Positions 8,730 to 16,907 of a stretch of 64,000 bases of DNA are shown here, one piece after another. The notes beneath the pieces are model-generated. The model made no database searches and was not told the origin of the DNA. It saw only the letters and a program-made list of their open reading frames with translations. Both the position numbers and the translations under genes were made by a program. This DNA is from Bacteroidota bacterium (GTDB lineage Bacteria > Bacteroidota > Bacteroidia > Bacteroidales > UBA10428): the NCBI GenBank assembly GCA_016699695.1, contig CP065006.1, forward strand, positions 1,984,001 through 2,048,000, written 5' to 3'. Position 1 is the first letter of the stretch. Every line of letters starts with the position of its first letter.

Positions 8730-9965
8730 ATGAAATTCGAAGACTACCATATTGCCCCCCGCATAAAAAGTAACCTGGTCGAAGCAGGTTTTCGCCGGCC
8801 TACCGACATACAATTCAAAGCAATACCGCACATCCTAAACGGCGAAGACGTTTTGGCCATTGCCCAAACCGGCACTGGAAAAACAGCTGCTTTTGCCATT
8901 CCGGTAATTAACAACATCGAAGGAAAAAAGAATGCCCGAAGGCCCGATGGCATCAGGTGCATTGTAATGGTCCCTACCCACGAGCTTGCCTTACAAATAG
9001 CAAGTGTTTTCGATCAGGTGGCAAAGGGAACTGCAGTTAAAACATTTTGTATCCATGGTGGTGTCGACCAGCAACCGCAGATTGACATGTTGGAAAAAGG
9101 CTTTGATATTCTGGTAGCAACTCCTGGCCGCATGTTCGACCTGGTGAGCCAGGGTCACTTGAAACTGAACAGGGTTGAAGTACTGGTATTGGATGAGGCC
9201 GATCATATGCTCGACCTGGGTTTTATTAACGATATACGGCAACTCGTAAAAATGTTACCAAAGGGCCGGCAAACGCTTTTCTTTTCAGCTACCATCGACG
9301 AATCCATAAAAAAATTGGCTTACTCACTTGTAACCAACCCCATTCGTATCCAGATATCGCCTAAAGACCCGGTAGCACGCAACATCGACCATTTTGTGAC
9401 ATTCATAAAAATGGACGATAAACGATTTTTTCTCGAGAGGCTCATCAACGAAAATCCCGAAACTAAAATATTGGTTTTTGTGCGCACCAAAGTAAGGGCC
9501 GAACGTGTTTGTGCTGCCATGGAGCGTATAGGTGTTGTTTCGAAAACCATACATGGCGATAAAGAGCAGGAACAGCGGGCACAGATAATGGCCGATTTCC
9601 GCACCGGAAAAACCAAGGTGCTCATTGCTACCGATGTTAGTGCGCGCGGTATCGATATTTCGGAGGTAGATTATGTGGTGAATTATGACTTGCCGGAACA
9701 AACCGAAAACTATGTGCACAGGGTTGGCCGAACGGGACGGGGCAGTCGAAGGGGCAGGGCCATCTCGTTTTGCAGCGAAGAAGAAAAATCCCTGTTACTG
9801 GAAATAGAGAATTACCTGGGCCATTCGGTCGCTGTGCTCGAAATCGATACCATGACTTACCACGATACCATCGCTGCCAGTCAGGACAGTCACGCCGACT
9901 GGAAAACCCTCATGCGCGAAGCGGAGGAAGAGAAAGGCAACAGAAGGAAAAAGAAAAAGAAGTAA
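8730..9965 (+). CDS. DEAD-box ATP-dependent RNA helicase (RhlE-type)
   Basis: 411 residues. The Q motif and motif I are TDIQFKAIPHI and AQTGTGKT; then PTHELALQ (Ia), TPGR (Ib), DEAD in LVLDEADHML, SAT in FFSATID, ARGID (V) and HRVGRTGR (VI). A short lysine/arginine tail (NRRKKKKK) replaces a long C-terminal RNA-binding domain, as in RhlE proteins. It should unwind RNA in ribosome assembly or RNA decay, often with a cold-response role. Its stop codon lies one base from the stop of the convergent gene at 9967, with no visible terminator between them. Confidence 0.95.
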   Translation: MKFEDYHIAPRIKSNLVEAGFRRPTDIQFKAIPHILNGEDVLAIAQTGTGKTAAFAIPVINNIEGKKNARRPDGIRCIVMVPTHELALQIASVFDQVAKGTAVKTFCIHGGVDQQPQIDMLEKGFDILVATPGRMFDLVSQGHLKLNRVEVLVLDEADHMLDLGFINDIRQLVKMLPKGRQTLFFSATIDESIKKLAYSLVTNPIRIQISPKDPVARNIDHFVTFIKMDDKRFFLERLINENPETKILVFVRTKVRAERVCAAMERIGVVSKTIHGDKEQEQRAQIMADFRTGKTKVLIATDVSARGIDISEVDYVVNYDLPEQTENYVHRVGRTGRGSRRGRAISFCSEEEKSLLLEIENYLGHSVAVLEIDTMTYHDTIAASQDSHADWKTLMREAEEEKGNRRKKKKK

Positions 9966-9966
9966 T

Positions 9967-11364
9967 CTACTGGGTTTTCCGAATGCCAAATAGTTTCTTT
10001 GAAAGAATGATTTCGGCCACAGGAGCAGGTATTTTTTCTTGCCACGAAGGGTCGCCCGAAGACATTGCTGCACGCAGATCGTGGGTATAAATGTTTATTA
10101 GCTTAGGGTTATATTGTTTTAATGCGATTAACCTGTTTGTGGTAAAAAAATATTGGAAAAGATGTTCAACCTGGTCGTCGAATACCATCTGATCCAGTTC
10201 TCTGATTTCTTCTGTTTTAAGCCGCTTCGGATAAACGTACAGATTCGAACCATTTGAGAAAAGCTTTCCGAGGCCTTCTACCATACCCCCTGCCAGTTCG
10301 GTATAATTCTGTTCAGAAAATATTTCGGAGACATTTTTTATGCCTATGGCCAAAGAGATGCGTTCAGTAGAAAACTGTGCCAGGTGCACTTTCAGCGAAT
10401 GAAAATTGGCAAAATCGCTGATCTGCACAGCCATTCCCATGGCATTGAGCGTATCCACACGACCCAGAAAATCGTCTATATCAAGGGTTCCAAAGGCCAA
10501 CAGGTGCGACATAGACAATTCGGGTAATACCACAATTTCATCTTCTCCAAAACCGTTACGTTGCATAAAGGCTTGTTTGGCACAAGCAATCATGTTTTCG
10601 TGCACAAGTGTAAAAGGTCGGTAACTACCCCGTAATACAAGTATATTCTTTCGGTATAAAAGATCGGCTCCCTGAATTGGTTTTCCCTGTCGGGTAAAAA
10701 ATACCGACCGGGTGAGTCCCGATTTTACGAGGTGAAGCGCCATCAGCCTATTGTCTGTTTTTTTGAAAACAGGCCCAAGAAACTCAATCATATCAATTTC
10801 TATGCTTCCTTCGGCAATGTTCTCGAGCAGTGTATCGATGCATTGTGTGGGTTGTTGGCTTAAAAAATAGGCTGCATAAATGAGGTTGATACCTAATACA
10901 CCGAGAATTTGCTGTTGTTGTACATTCGAGTTTTCGTGCAAGCGGATGTGCAGGATTATTTTATTGGGTTCCGACATAGGGTCGGTCTGAAATTTGATTC
11001 CCATCCAGCCATGCCCATCGCGCTGGTTTTTCTGACTTTTTGTGGTAACAGTGTCTGCAAAGGAAAAAAAGGTTGTATTCTCGGGCCTATGATTCTCAAG
11101 GCGTTCCAGCACAAGCTTGTATTCGCAGTCGAGCATTTTGTTTACCCGCGAATAGCAGACATAACGCCCGTCGGGTTCGGCTCCATATATGGCATCGCTG
11201 AACTGCATGTCGTAGGCCGACATGGTTTTGGCTATGGTTCCTGAAGCTGCTCCAGCCAAAAAAAGATTACGTGCAACTTCCTGGCCGGCACCTATTTCTG
11301 CCAGAGTGCCATAAATACGGGGATCGAGGTTTATTTTCAGGGCTTTTTCGAGTGTTCCTGCCAT
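9967..11364 (-). CDS. Conserved protein of unknown function (465 residues)
   Basis: A cytosolic protein with no signal peptide or membrane segment. It begins KALKINLDPRIYGTLAEIGA and contains an internal HGWMGIKFQ segment. A conserved central block (LLYRKNILVLRGSYRPFTL) and a C-terminal region carry the NIYTHDLR motif. The overall style is that of a well-conserved bacterial protein, and I recall very similar unnamed proteins in other Bacteroidota. I cannot assign a fold or reaction. It is convergent with the DEAD-box helicase (one-base gap) and divergent from ispD, from which it is separated by about 200 bp with no recognisable elements. Confidence 0.75.
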   Translation of the reverse strand: MAGTLEKALKINLDPRIYGTLAEIGAGQEVARNLFLAGAASGTIAKTMSAYDMQFSDAIYGAEPDGRYVCYSRVNKMLDCEYKLVLERLENHRPENTTFFSFADTVTTKSQKNQRDGHGWMGIKFQTDPMSEPNKIILHIRLHENSNVQQQQILGVLGINLIYAAYFLSQQPTQCIDTLLENIAEGSIEIDMIEFLGPVFKKTDNRLMALHLVKSGLTRSVFFTRQGKPIQGADLLYRKNILVLRGSYRPFTLVHENMIACAKQAFMQRNGFGEDEIVVLPELSMSHLLAFGTLDIDDFLGRVDTLNAMGMAVQISDFANFHSLKVHLAQFSTERISLAIGIKNVSEIFSEQNYTELAGGMVEGLGKLFSNGSNLYVYPKRLKTEEIRELDQMVFDDQVEHLFQYFFTTNRLIALKQYNPKLINIYTHDLRAAMSSGDPSWQEKIPAPVAEIILSKKLFGIRKTQ

Positions 11365-11566
11365 TGGGTTGAGACATTTAAAAAACTAAAGAAATATATT
11401 CCATCAAAAGTTTCAGGTGTTATTATTACCATACTAAGTTACAATCATCGACCCTAATATCCTTGCAAGAATGCAGCTATTTCAGTAACAAAGGCACGAT
11501 ATAAATTCAATGGATCTATTTAAGCAAGAATTAAAAAACTTATCTTCGAAGGCTTGAATAATTAAT

Positions 11567-12238
11567 ATGCATCAAACCGTAATTGTTGTAGCAGGAGGGG
11601 TCGGAAACCGCATGCAAAGCGAGCTTCCGAAACAGTTTATCGAAGTAGCCGGATTGCCTGTGCTTATGCATACCCTCAAGCGTTTTTATACTTTCAATCC
11701 GCAAATCGAAATTCGGTTGGTGCTACCAGGCAACCAGATTCAATTGTGGAACAAGCTGCAGCAAAATCACAATTTTACAATCGATCACAAGGTTTACGAA
11801 GGGGGAGATACCCGCTTTGCCTCGGTAAAGAATGGCTTGTACGATTTGCTGCCAGGCAGCCTGGTTGCCATACACGATGGGGTAAGGCCTTTTGTAAGCC
11901 CCGAAACCATAAAACGTGGTTTTGACCTGGCGATAACAAAGGGTGCCGTAGTGCCAGTGATTGATCTGCACGATACTTTGCGCGAGATTAAGGGATCGCA
12001 ATCTATTACTGTATGGAGGCAAAATTACCGACTGGTGCAAACACCACAGGTTTTTCAAACGGATATTCTGCTTAAAGCTTATGAACAAAACTACCGCGAA
12101 AGCTTTACCGATGATGCTTCGGTGGTGGAATCGGCTGGTTTTTTAGTGAGTTTGTTTGAGGGCAACCGCGAGAATATTAAAATTACTACTCCGCAAGATT
12201 TACTGATGGCAAATGTCTTTGCAGGTTTGTTTACTTAA
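11567..12238 (+). CDS. ispD: 2-C-methyl-D-erythritol 4-phosphate cytidylyltransferase
   Basis: 223 residues, the normal length. The nucleotide-binding loop VAGGVGNRM is at residues 8-16 with PKQF (Lys22) after it; HDGVRPFV binds CTP/metal, and TDDASVVE is the late active-site motif. It transfers CMP onto MEP in the non-mevalonate isoprenoid pathway; ispG of the same pathway is at 35.5 kb. A promoter-like TATCTTCG lies about 20 bases upstream. The stop overlaps the end of the convergent DUF2807 gene by four bases. Confidence 0.96.
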   Translation: MHQTVIVVAGGVGNRMQSELPKQFIEVAGLPVLMHTLKRFYTFNPQIEIRLVLPGNQIQLWNKLQQNHNFTIDHKVYEGGDTRFASVKNGLYDLLPGSLVAIHDGVRPFVSPETIKRGFDLAITKGAVVPVIDLHDTLREIKGSQSITVWRQNYRLVQTPQVFQTDILLKAYEQNYRESFTDDASVVESAGFLVSLFEGNRENIKITTPQDLLMANVFAGLFT

Positions 12239-12948
12239 TTTTCGTCTACAACTTTTCCGCCCATGCTTTGTTTAATGTCAACCTGGGGTTTTCCTTTGTA
12301 GGCAATATGTCCGCCTGAAGAACTAGTGCCTGTAAGGCTTTTTTCGATGTTCACTTTGGCAATTCCACCGGTGGCTGTTTTTACCTCTGCAGTGGTACCC
12401 TCGAGTTCAAATCCATTAAAAGTAGCTTTTCCGTTTGCCTGTATCTGTTGTTCTACGGCATAACCTTTTATGGTAAGAAGCGATCCTTCTATGATATTGG
12501 CATGGAGGTATTTTATATCACAATCGGCATAAAACACCGAGCCATTCTTTAATTCAATCCTTAGGCTATCTGATTTAATGAGGTTCAGGGTACTGATATC
12601 GGCTTTGGAGTAGCCTTCTATAGTATTTAAGGTAGTAAAGATAATTTTCAGGTTAGGTTGCTTTTCGTATTTTTTTCCCGAAATCCGGCTAATTCGCAAG
12701 GTATTCCCGCTAATGCTTATCTGAAGGTCGGACGGATTGGTGCCTGCAAGCCCGCATATTTGAGCTTCCTCACCCCTTTCGAGACTTATGCTAATGTTGC
12801 CGGTTACAACAAGTTTAGTAAAGGAATTCGATTTTTCGCAACTTGTTTCAATTTGTCCCTCAAGAAGCAGTGGAAAAAGACACAATATGAAGGCAAAAGA
12901 ATAAACGATAATTTTTCGAAACAGGACTTTAATATAAGTTGTGTTCAT
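12235..12948 (-). CDS. DUF2807 (head GIN domain) secreted protein
   Basis: 237 residues from the ATG at 12948. A further ATG at 12972 is disfavoured because the promoter element at 12977-12970 overlaps it. A signal peptide or N-terminal anchor (VYSFAFILCLFPLLLEGQ) is followed by right-handed beta-helix-like repeats. These have the DUF2807 pattern of alternating short strands with Gly/Asn turns (VTGNISISLERGEEA, SADISTLNLIKSDSLRIELKN). Members are periplasmic or surface proteins of unproven function, sometimes described as putative adhesins. It has no operon partner. Confidence 0.85.
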   Translation of the reverse strand: MNTTYIKVLFRKIIVYSFAFILCLFPLLLEGQIETSCEKSNSFTKLVVTGNISISLERGEEAQICGLAGTNPSDLQISISGNTLRISRISGKKYEKQPNLKIIFTTLNTIEGYSKADISTLNLIKSDSLRIELKNGSVFYADCDIKYLHANIIEGSLLTIKGYAVEQQIQANGKATFNGFELEGTTAEVKTATGGIAKVNIEKSLTGTSSSGGHIAYKGKPQVDIKQSMGGKVVDEN

Positions 12949-12969
12949 AATATCATTTTTTAGTAGAAA

Positions 12970-12977
12970 CAAATATA
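12970..12977 (-). promoter_or_regulatory. -7 element TATATTTG for the DUF2807 gene
   Basis: An exact TAnnTTTG match on the minus strand, 21 nt before the ATG at 12948 and overlapping the longer alternative start. Confidence 0.5.
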
Positions 12978-12994
12978 CAACAGTGTTTATTGCT

Positions 12995-13744
12995 TTAGAA
13001 CAGAAAAACTGCTGCCAGGCATGTAGTGAAAACGATAAAGTAGCGATATGCTTTTTCGGGAAAAAGTTTTATAAGCTTTATACCGGCGATAACGCCTAAT
13101 CCAATGGCCGGTAAAACCATCAGATTGATTTGAAGGGTTTCGGGAGTAATGGTATGCCAGGCAAACACATGAAAAGGTACCTTTATTAAATTGATTATAA
13201 AAAAGAACCATGCTGCTGTGCCAATGTAGCTGTTTTTTTGTAGGTGCATCGAGAGTAGGTAGAGTGCCATGATAGGTCCTGATGCGTTGCCTACCATAGT
13301 GGCGAAACCACCAATTAAACCCAGCAGGGCACCAAACCACCAGGTATCAGGTATAGTAGGCTGCTTACTTCTGAAATCCAGCCAAAGCATTAATCCAATG
13401 GATGTGAGAATAATTATAGCCAGAATGTTTTTAAAAAGATCATCGTTCACCGAGGCACCAAATAGAGTTCCTAGTATAACGCCTGCTACTGCCCAGGGAA
13501 GGGCGATAAAAATGTAACGCCACTGTGCATGCCGGTGGTAATAATACACTGCAAACACATCGGCCATAATAAGTATGGGTAAAAGAATGCCGGTAGAGGT
13601 TTTACCACCAAAGAGGCTTGCCATGATGGGAACCACCAATAATCCGGCTCCCGATAACCCGGTCTTTGACATACCAATGAGAATGCCACAAGTGAAATAC
13701 AGAAAAATCTGAAATGAAGAGAAGCTGGTACCTAATAACTCCAT
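12995..13744 (-). CDS. TauE/SafE-family membrane permease (sulfite/anion exporter family)
   Basis: 249 residues from ATG 13744. The frame stays open to 13804, but a TACCTTTG element at 13764-13757 lies in that extension. Seven to eight hydrophobic segments are visible, including the two internally repeated halves typical of the family (IGMSKTGLSGAGLLVVP near the N-terminus and LIGGFATMVGNASGPIMA in the second half). It is an inner-membrane transporter; family members export sulfite, sulfoacetate or related anions, but the substrate here is not known. It is likely transcribed alone. Confidence 0.88.
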   Translation of the reverse strand: MELLGTSFSSFQIFLYFTCGILIGMSKTGLSGAGLLVVPIMASLFGGKTSTGILLPILIMADVFAVYYYHRHAQWRYIFIALPWAVAGVILGTLFGASVNDDLFKNILAIIILTSIGLMLWLDFRSKQPTIPDTWWFGALLGLIGGFATMVGNASGPIMALYLLSMHLQKNSYIGTAAWFFFIINLIKVPFHVFAWHTITPETLQINLMVLPAIGLGVIAGIKLIKLFPEKAYRYFIVFTTCLAAVFLF

Positions 13745-13756
13745 TTTGGCTTTTTG

Positions 13757-13764
13757 CAAAGGTA
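13757..13764 (-). promoter_or_regulatory. -7 element TACCTTTG for the TauE/SafE gene
   Basis: An exact TAnnTTTG match on the minus strand, 12 nt before the chosen ATG. It supports the shorter start. Confidence 0.5.
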
Positions 13765-13832
13765 GATACAATTTTCTACTGATTGCCCTTGATTTCGGGC
13801 ACATTTTGCGAAACAGGAATACACAAGGGGGT

Positions 13833-14219
13833 TTAATCCACTTCTTTCAATACCAAAGGAATGGTGGTGATTGAACGAAATAATTCGCCGGTAGTAAGCA
13901 TGGATTCGTCGTCGCTGTCGTATTTCCAGGTAATCTCTATCTGTCCGCCTTTTTCTTTGAGCATAGCCTCAAGGTATTGCAGCACAAACAGCAACCATTT
14001 CGAAGAACCGGTATTGACATAATCGAAGTGAAAGTCGAGAAATAAATTGTAGTTGAATTCCGTAAACAGGTCCGATAAGGTATTGGCAAATTCATTGTAA
14101 TATTCGCCAGGATCAGACATATGAGAGCGCCCGGTTACTACCACCCGTTTTAGTTTCTTTTTAACTTCAACCGCGGGTAGCCACATGGTGGCAGCCTTTA
14201 TTTTTGGTTTTGAAAACAT
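13833..14219 (-). CDS. SiaC-family regulatory phosphoprotein (DUF1987), paralogue 1
   Basis: 128 residues, a single small domain. The family landmarks are present: TGRSHMSDPGEYYNEF (a G-R-S...P...Y core), FDYVNTGSSKWLLFVLQYLE (the NTxSS segment) and ITWKYDSDDESMLTTGELF (the acidic W-x-Y-x-x-D-D-E-x-M loop). In Pseudomonas aeruginosa SiaC is a threonine-phosphorylated switch that controls a diguanylate cyclase. The Thr of the NTG segment is the likely equivalent site here, which is inference. No SiaA/SiaB-type kinase or phosphatase gene is in the window. It lies 32 bp downstream of a second SiaC-like gene on the same strand, forming a two-gene unit. Confidence 0.85.
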   Translation of the reverse strand: MFSKPKIKAATMWLPAVEVKKKLKRVVVTGRSHMSDPGEYYNEFANTLSDLFTEFNYNLFLDFHFDYVNTGSSKWLLFVLQYLEAMLKEKGGQIEITWKYDSDDESMLTTGELFRSITTIPLVLKEVD

Positions 14220-14251
14220 AAAACAGAGTTAAATTCCCAATCCGAGAACAA

Positions 14252-14623
14252 TCAGGCAGCAATCAGATTTACAGGTACTTTGGCATTGAGTTTTACACGT
14301 TCGCCACTAAGCTGAACCAGTACATTTCTTTTTTCGTAATACCAGTTGATTGTAATCAATTGGTCGGGAAACAGGCTGCGTAGTTTTTTCATAATTAACG
14401 TTATCCATTTTACCGATTCTTCGTTAATTTTTTCGAGCCTGATGTTGATGGTGGTGAACTTTTCTGAACGGGCATTGAATGCAATAACCCATTTCATGAC
14501 ATTGCTATAAAACCAGCTTGTATTTTTAAGTGTCGATGACCCTGAGATTTCGATAAGCTGGTTGGTTTTGTCGATGAAAACCTCTGGAGAATACCTCTTC
14601 GCATCAATCCTGTAAGTTAACAT
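14252..14623 (-). CDS. SiaC-family (DUF1987) protein, divergent paralogue 2 with altered phospho-site
   Basis: 123 residues. The same fold signature is visible: SPEVFIDKTNQLIEISGSST, FYSNVMKWVIAF, a central LEKINEESVKWITLIMKKL and INWYYEKRN. At the position of the conserved NTSSS/NTGSS segment this copy has NEES, so the candidate phospho-Thr is Glu, and the acidic DDE-M loop is shortened. It is the first gene of the pair with paralogue 1. It may act as a constitutively phospho-mimicking partner or may have lost phospho-control; that is inference. Confidence 0.75.
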   Translation of the reverse strand: MLTYRIDAKRYSPEVFIDKTNQLIEISGSSTLKNTSWFYSNVMKWVIAFNARSEKFTTINIRLEKINEESVKWITLIMKKLRSLFPDQLITINWYYEKRNVLVQLSGERVKLNAKVPVNLIAA

Positions 14624-14953
14624 TGCCTTCTCTCTTTTGGTATGGCTAAATATAGAATATTGTGCTTGCTTATGCAGGCTGCCGGTAAGTGATTTACATT
14701 AAATAGAATGGGTGATATTCATCAACTGGCTTTTTCAGGTGAGGTTTATCCCGACTTACCGATAGAAGCTTGTTGTTTACCGAAATATATTTCTGTTTTT
14801 ACTGCAGAATGAACTATTTTCGTTTTGAATTTTTACTATAGTAATTCAGTTTTAATCCCCAGGTAATTTATTTGCTCCTTATGGTTTTTGGAGTAATTTT
14901 TTGATTTGGGGTAAACTATAAAAACTACTAACGAGTTATAAGTTTACTTTGCC
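14624..14953. other. 330-bp divergent intergenic region between the SiaC pair and the efflux operon
   Basis: No ORF of note. It holds a minus-strand TATATTTA element near 14645-14655 that may serve the SiaC pair. The plus-strand control region of tetR is at the right end, with an inverted repeat at 14912-14946. The AT-rich middle shows nothing I can name. Confidence 0.5.
14912..14946 (+). promoter_or_regulatory. Candidate TetR operator overlapping the tetR promoter
   Basis: The inverted half-sites TAAACTATAA (14912-14921) and TTATAAGTTTA (14936-14946) are complementary apart from a one-base insertion. They are followed at once by TTTACTTTG, a promoter-like element two bases from the tetR ATG. 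The position is right for autoregulation of the tetR-efflux operon; binding is inferred. Confidence 0.45.
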
Positions 14954-15553
14954 ATGTTCATGATGACGCAGCAACTACTTCACGATAAAGTCGGAAAACT
15001 CTTTCGAAACTATGGGATAAAAAGTGTTTCGATGGACGACATTGCCCGTGAATTAGGTATGTCGAAGAAAACCCTCTATCAGCAGGTAAGTGATAAAAGC
15101 GAACTCATAGGGCAGGTATTACAAGCCGAATTTCAGCAATACAAAAAAGTTTTTCTCGGCATTCTTGCCGAACCCGGCGATGCGGTACTGCAGTTGATCA
15201 GACTCAACACTTTTCTCTACAGTTTCCTGAACGACCTGAGTCAGCCATTTAATTACGACCTGCAAAAGTATTATCCTGCACTATTTGACCAAATCAGAGA
15301 CGAATACGAAAGGCTTTTTTTACCGGGTATCCGACAGAACCTGATCAAAGGCAAATCCGAGGGGGTGTTTCGTTCCGATTTAAACGAAGATATAATCAGC
15401 CGGGTGATCTTTTCCAGACTGGAACACATACCTCATTCTGGTGTGTTTAGTCCGGAGGAATACAAATCAGCCGTTATCACCTGCATGGCATCATTAACAA
15501 GACAGGGGAGAAGCTATTGGAAAAGTACAGTGAACAAATTGAAAATAACATAA
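14954..15553 (+). CDS. TetR/AcrR-family transcriptional regulator of the efflux operon
   Basis: 199 residues. The N-terminal HTH reads GIKSVSMDDIARELGMSKKT followed by LYQQVSDKSELI, a standard TetR DNA-binding domain in residues 10-55. The C-terminal two-thirds is a helical ligand-binding domain without recognisable specificity. It is the first gene of the operon, 12 bases ahead of the tolC-like gene, so it probably represses the pump and itself through the inverted repeat just upstream. The start could be any of three closely spaced ATGs (14954, 14960, 14963). Confidence 0.9.
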   Translation: MFMMTQQLLHDKVGKLFRNYGIKSVSMDDIARELGMSKKTLYQQVSDKSELIGQVLQAEFQQYKKVFLGILAEPGDAVLQLIRLNTFLYSFLNDLSQPFNYDLQKYYPALFDQIRDEYERLFLPGIRQNLIKGKSEGVFRSDLNEDIISRVIFSRLEHIPHSGVFSPEEYKSAVITCMASLTRQGRSYWKSTVNKLKIT

Positions 15554-15565
15554 AGCTATAAAACA

Positions 15566-16879
15566 ATGAATTTGAACAGAATTATTGGAATACTGGGTTT
15601 TAGCCTGCTGCTGGGGAACCTTTCGGCGCAAAGCGATTCCATCATGAGCTTTTCTCTGGTGGAGGCCCAGAATTATGCTATCGAGAATTACTTCCTGAGT
15701 GTCAATGCAAAGAAGGATATTGAAATTGCGCGAAAGAAGATACTGGAAACTACCGCCATTGGGCTTCCGCAAGTAACTGCCACGAGCGACTACCAATTCA
15801 TTCCCAATGCGCCAAGCATTTCCATACCCATGGGACCCAACCCCGAAGACATGATAAGTTTTTCCATCGCGCCGGAGCATACTTTAAAATATGGTGCTAC
15901 AGTTTCGCAGCTTATTTTCAGTGGCGAATACATTGTAGGCTTACAAGCAGCAAAGGTTTACCGCACTTTTTCAGAAGAAAATTATGAAAAGGTAAAGATA
16001 GATTTACGCGAAAATGTTGCCGGCACTTATTATGGAATCCTTGTACTTCAGGCTAACCGCGAGGTACTTTCAAAGACCCTTGACAACCTTAAGGATAATT
16101 TAAGCCAGATCGAAAAAACTTATCAGGCCGGACTGGTCGAAGATACCGAGGTCGATCAGCTTAGCCTTACGGTGAAAAGAACTGAAAACGATCTTACTTC
16201 CATTGACAATCAGATACAATACATGCAGCGTCTTTTCAAATATTTGCTGGGGCTCACGGATCAGGATGAGGTTGTGCTGACAGAAAAGCTGGAATACCTC
16301 ATTCAAACGAATATCATTTCCGACAGCACTTACAATTTTGTACTCGAAGAAAATATCGAGTTCAATATTTTGCAAACCGCCGAGGATCTTCAAAAGCTTA
16401 ATATGGACCGCCAAAAGTCGACTTACTTGCCTACCCTTGCAGGCTTTTATGCCTATTCCGATCAAACAGAAGTTTCTGATTTTAGTCCCAACATTAACCA
16501 TGTATTGGGTGTATCGGCAAGCTGGCCAATTCTTCAGAGCGGACAACGGGCTGCCAGAGTTTCTCAGGCTAGGATTGAGTATGAGAAGGCACAGATATTA
16601 AAAGAGCAAAATTCTGAAGGACTAAGATTGACAGCCGAACAAGCGAAATTTGATTACCAGACAGCTTTAAGAAAATACGAAAACGAGAAACTTAATTTTG
16701 AACTTTCTGCCAAAGTATTGAATAAAACAAACGAGAAATTCAAGCTGGGCATGGTATCGAGTCTGGAGCAATCTTTGATCAATATTCAGTTTTTAACTGC
16801 CCAGATCAGTTATGCAGCCTCCATACAAGAATTGCTCACCGCAAAAGTAGCCCTCGACAAAGCATACAGCAAATTGTAA
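15566..16879 (+). CDS. TolC-family outer-membrane efflux protein
   Basis: 437 residues with signal peptide (GFSLLLGNLSAQ). Two repeats of the TolC pattern (long coiled helices with short barrel strands) are visible, with VEAQNYAIEN as the first helix and FKLGMVSSLEQSLINIQFLTAQ as the late conserved segment. It should form the outer-membrane channel of the tripartite pump encoded with the next two genes. It is 12 bases after tetR and 28 bases before the adaptor gene. Confidence 0.93.
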   Translation: MNLNRIIGILGFSLLLGNLSAQSDSIMSFSLVEAQNYAIENYFLSVNAKKDIEIARKKILETTAIGLPQVTATSDYQFIPNAPSISIPMGPNPEDMISFSIAPEHTLKYGATVSQLIFSGEYIVGLQAAKVYRTFSEENYEKVKIDLRENVAGTYYGILVLQANREVLSKTLDNLKDNLSQIEKTYQAGLVEDTEVDQLSLTVKRTENDLTSIDNQIQYMQRLFKYLLGLTDQDEVVLTEKLEYLIQTNIISDSTYNFVLEENIEFNILQTAEDLQKLNMDRQKSTYLPTLAGFYAYSDQTEVSDFSPNINHVLGVSASWPILQSGQRAARVSQARIEYEKAQILKEQNSEGLRLTAEQAKFDYQTALRKYENEKLNFELSAKVLNKTNEKFKLGMVSSLEQSLINIQFLTAQISYAASIQELLTAKVALDKAYSKL

Positions 16880-16907
16880 AAAAAGAATAATCAGAAAAAT
16901 AAAAAAT

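Noticed and set aside
10909..11244. 111-codon open frame on the plus strand
   Set aside because: It lies entirely opposite the conserved gene 9967-11364 and has no independent codon or motif support.
13833..14623. A complete SiaABCD-like phosphorelay at the tandem DUF1987 genes
   Set aside because: Neighbouring genes are a TauE/SafE permease and an efflux operon; no SiaA phosphatase, SiaB kinase or GGDEF gene is present in the window.
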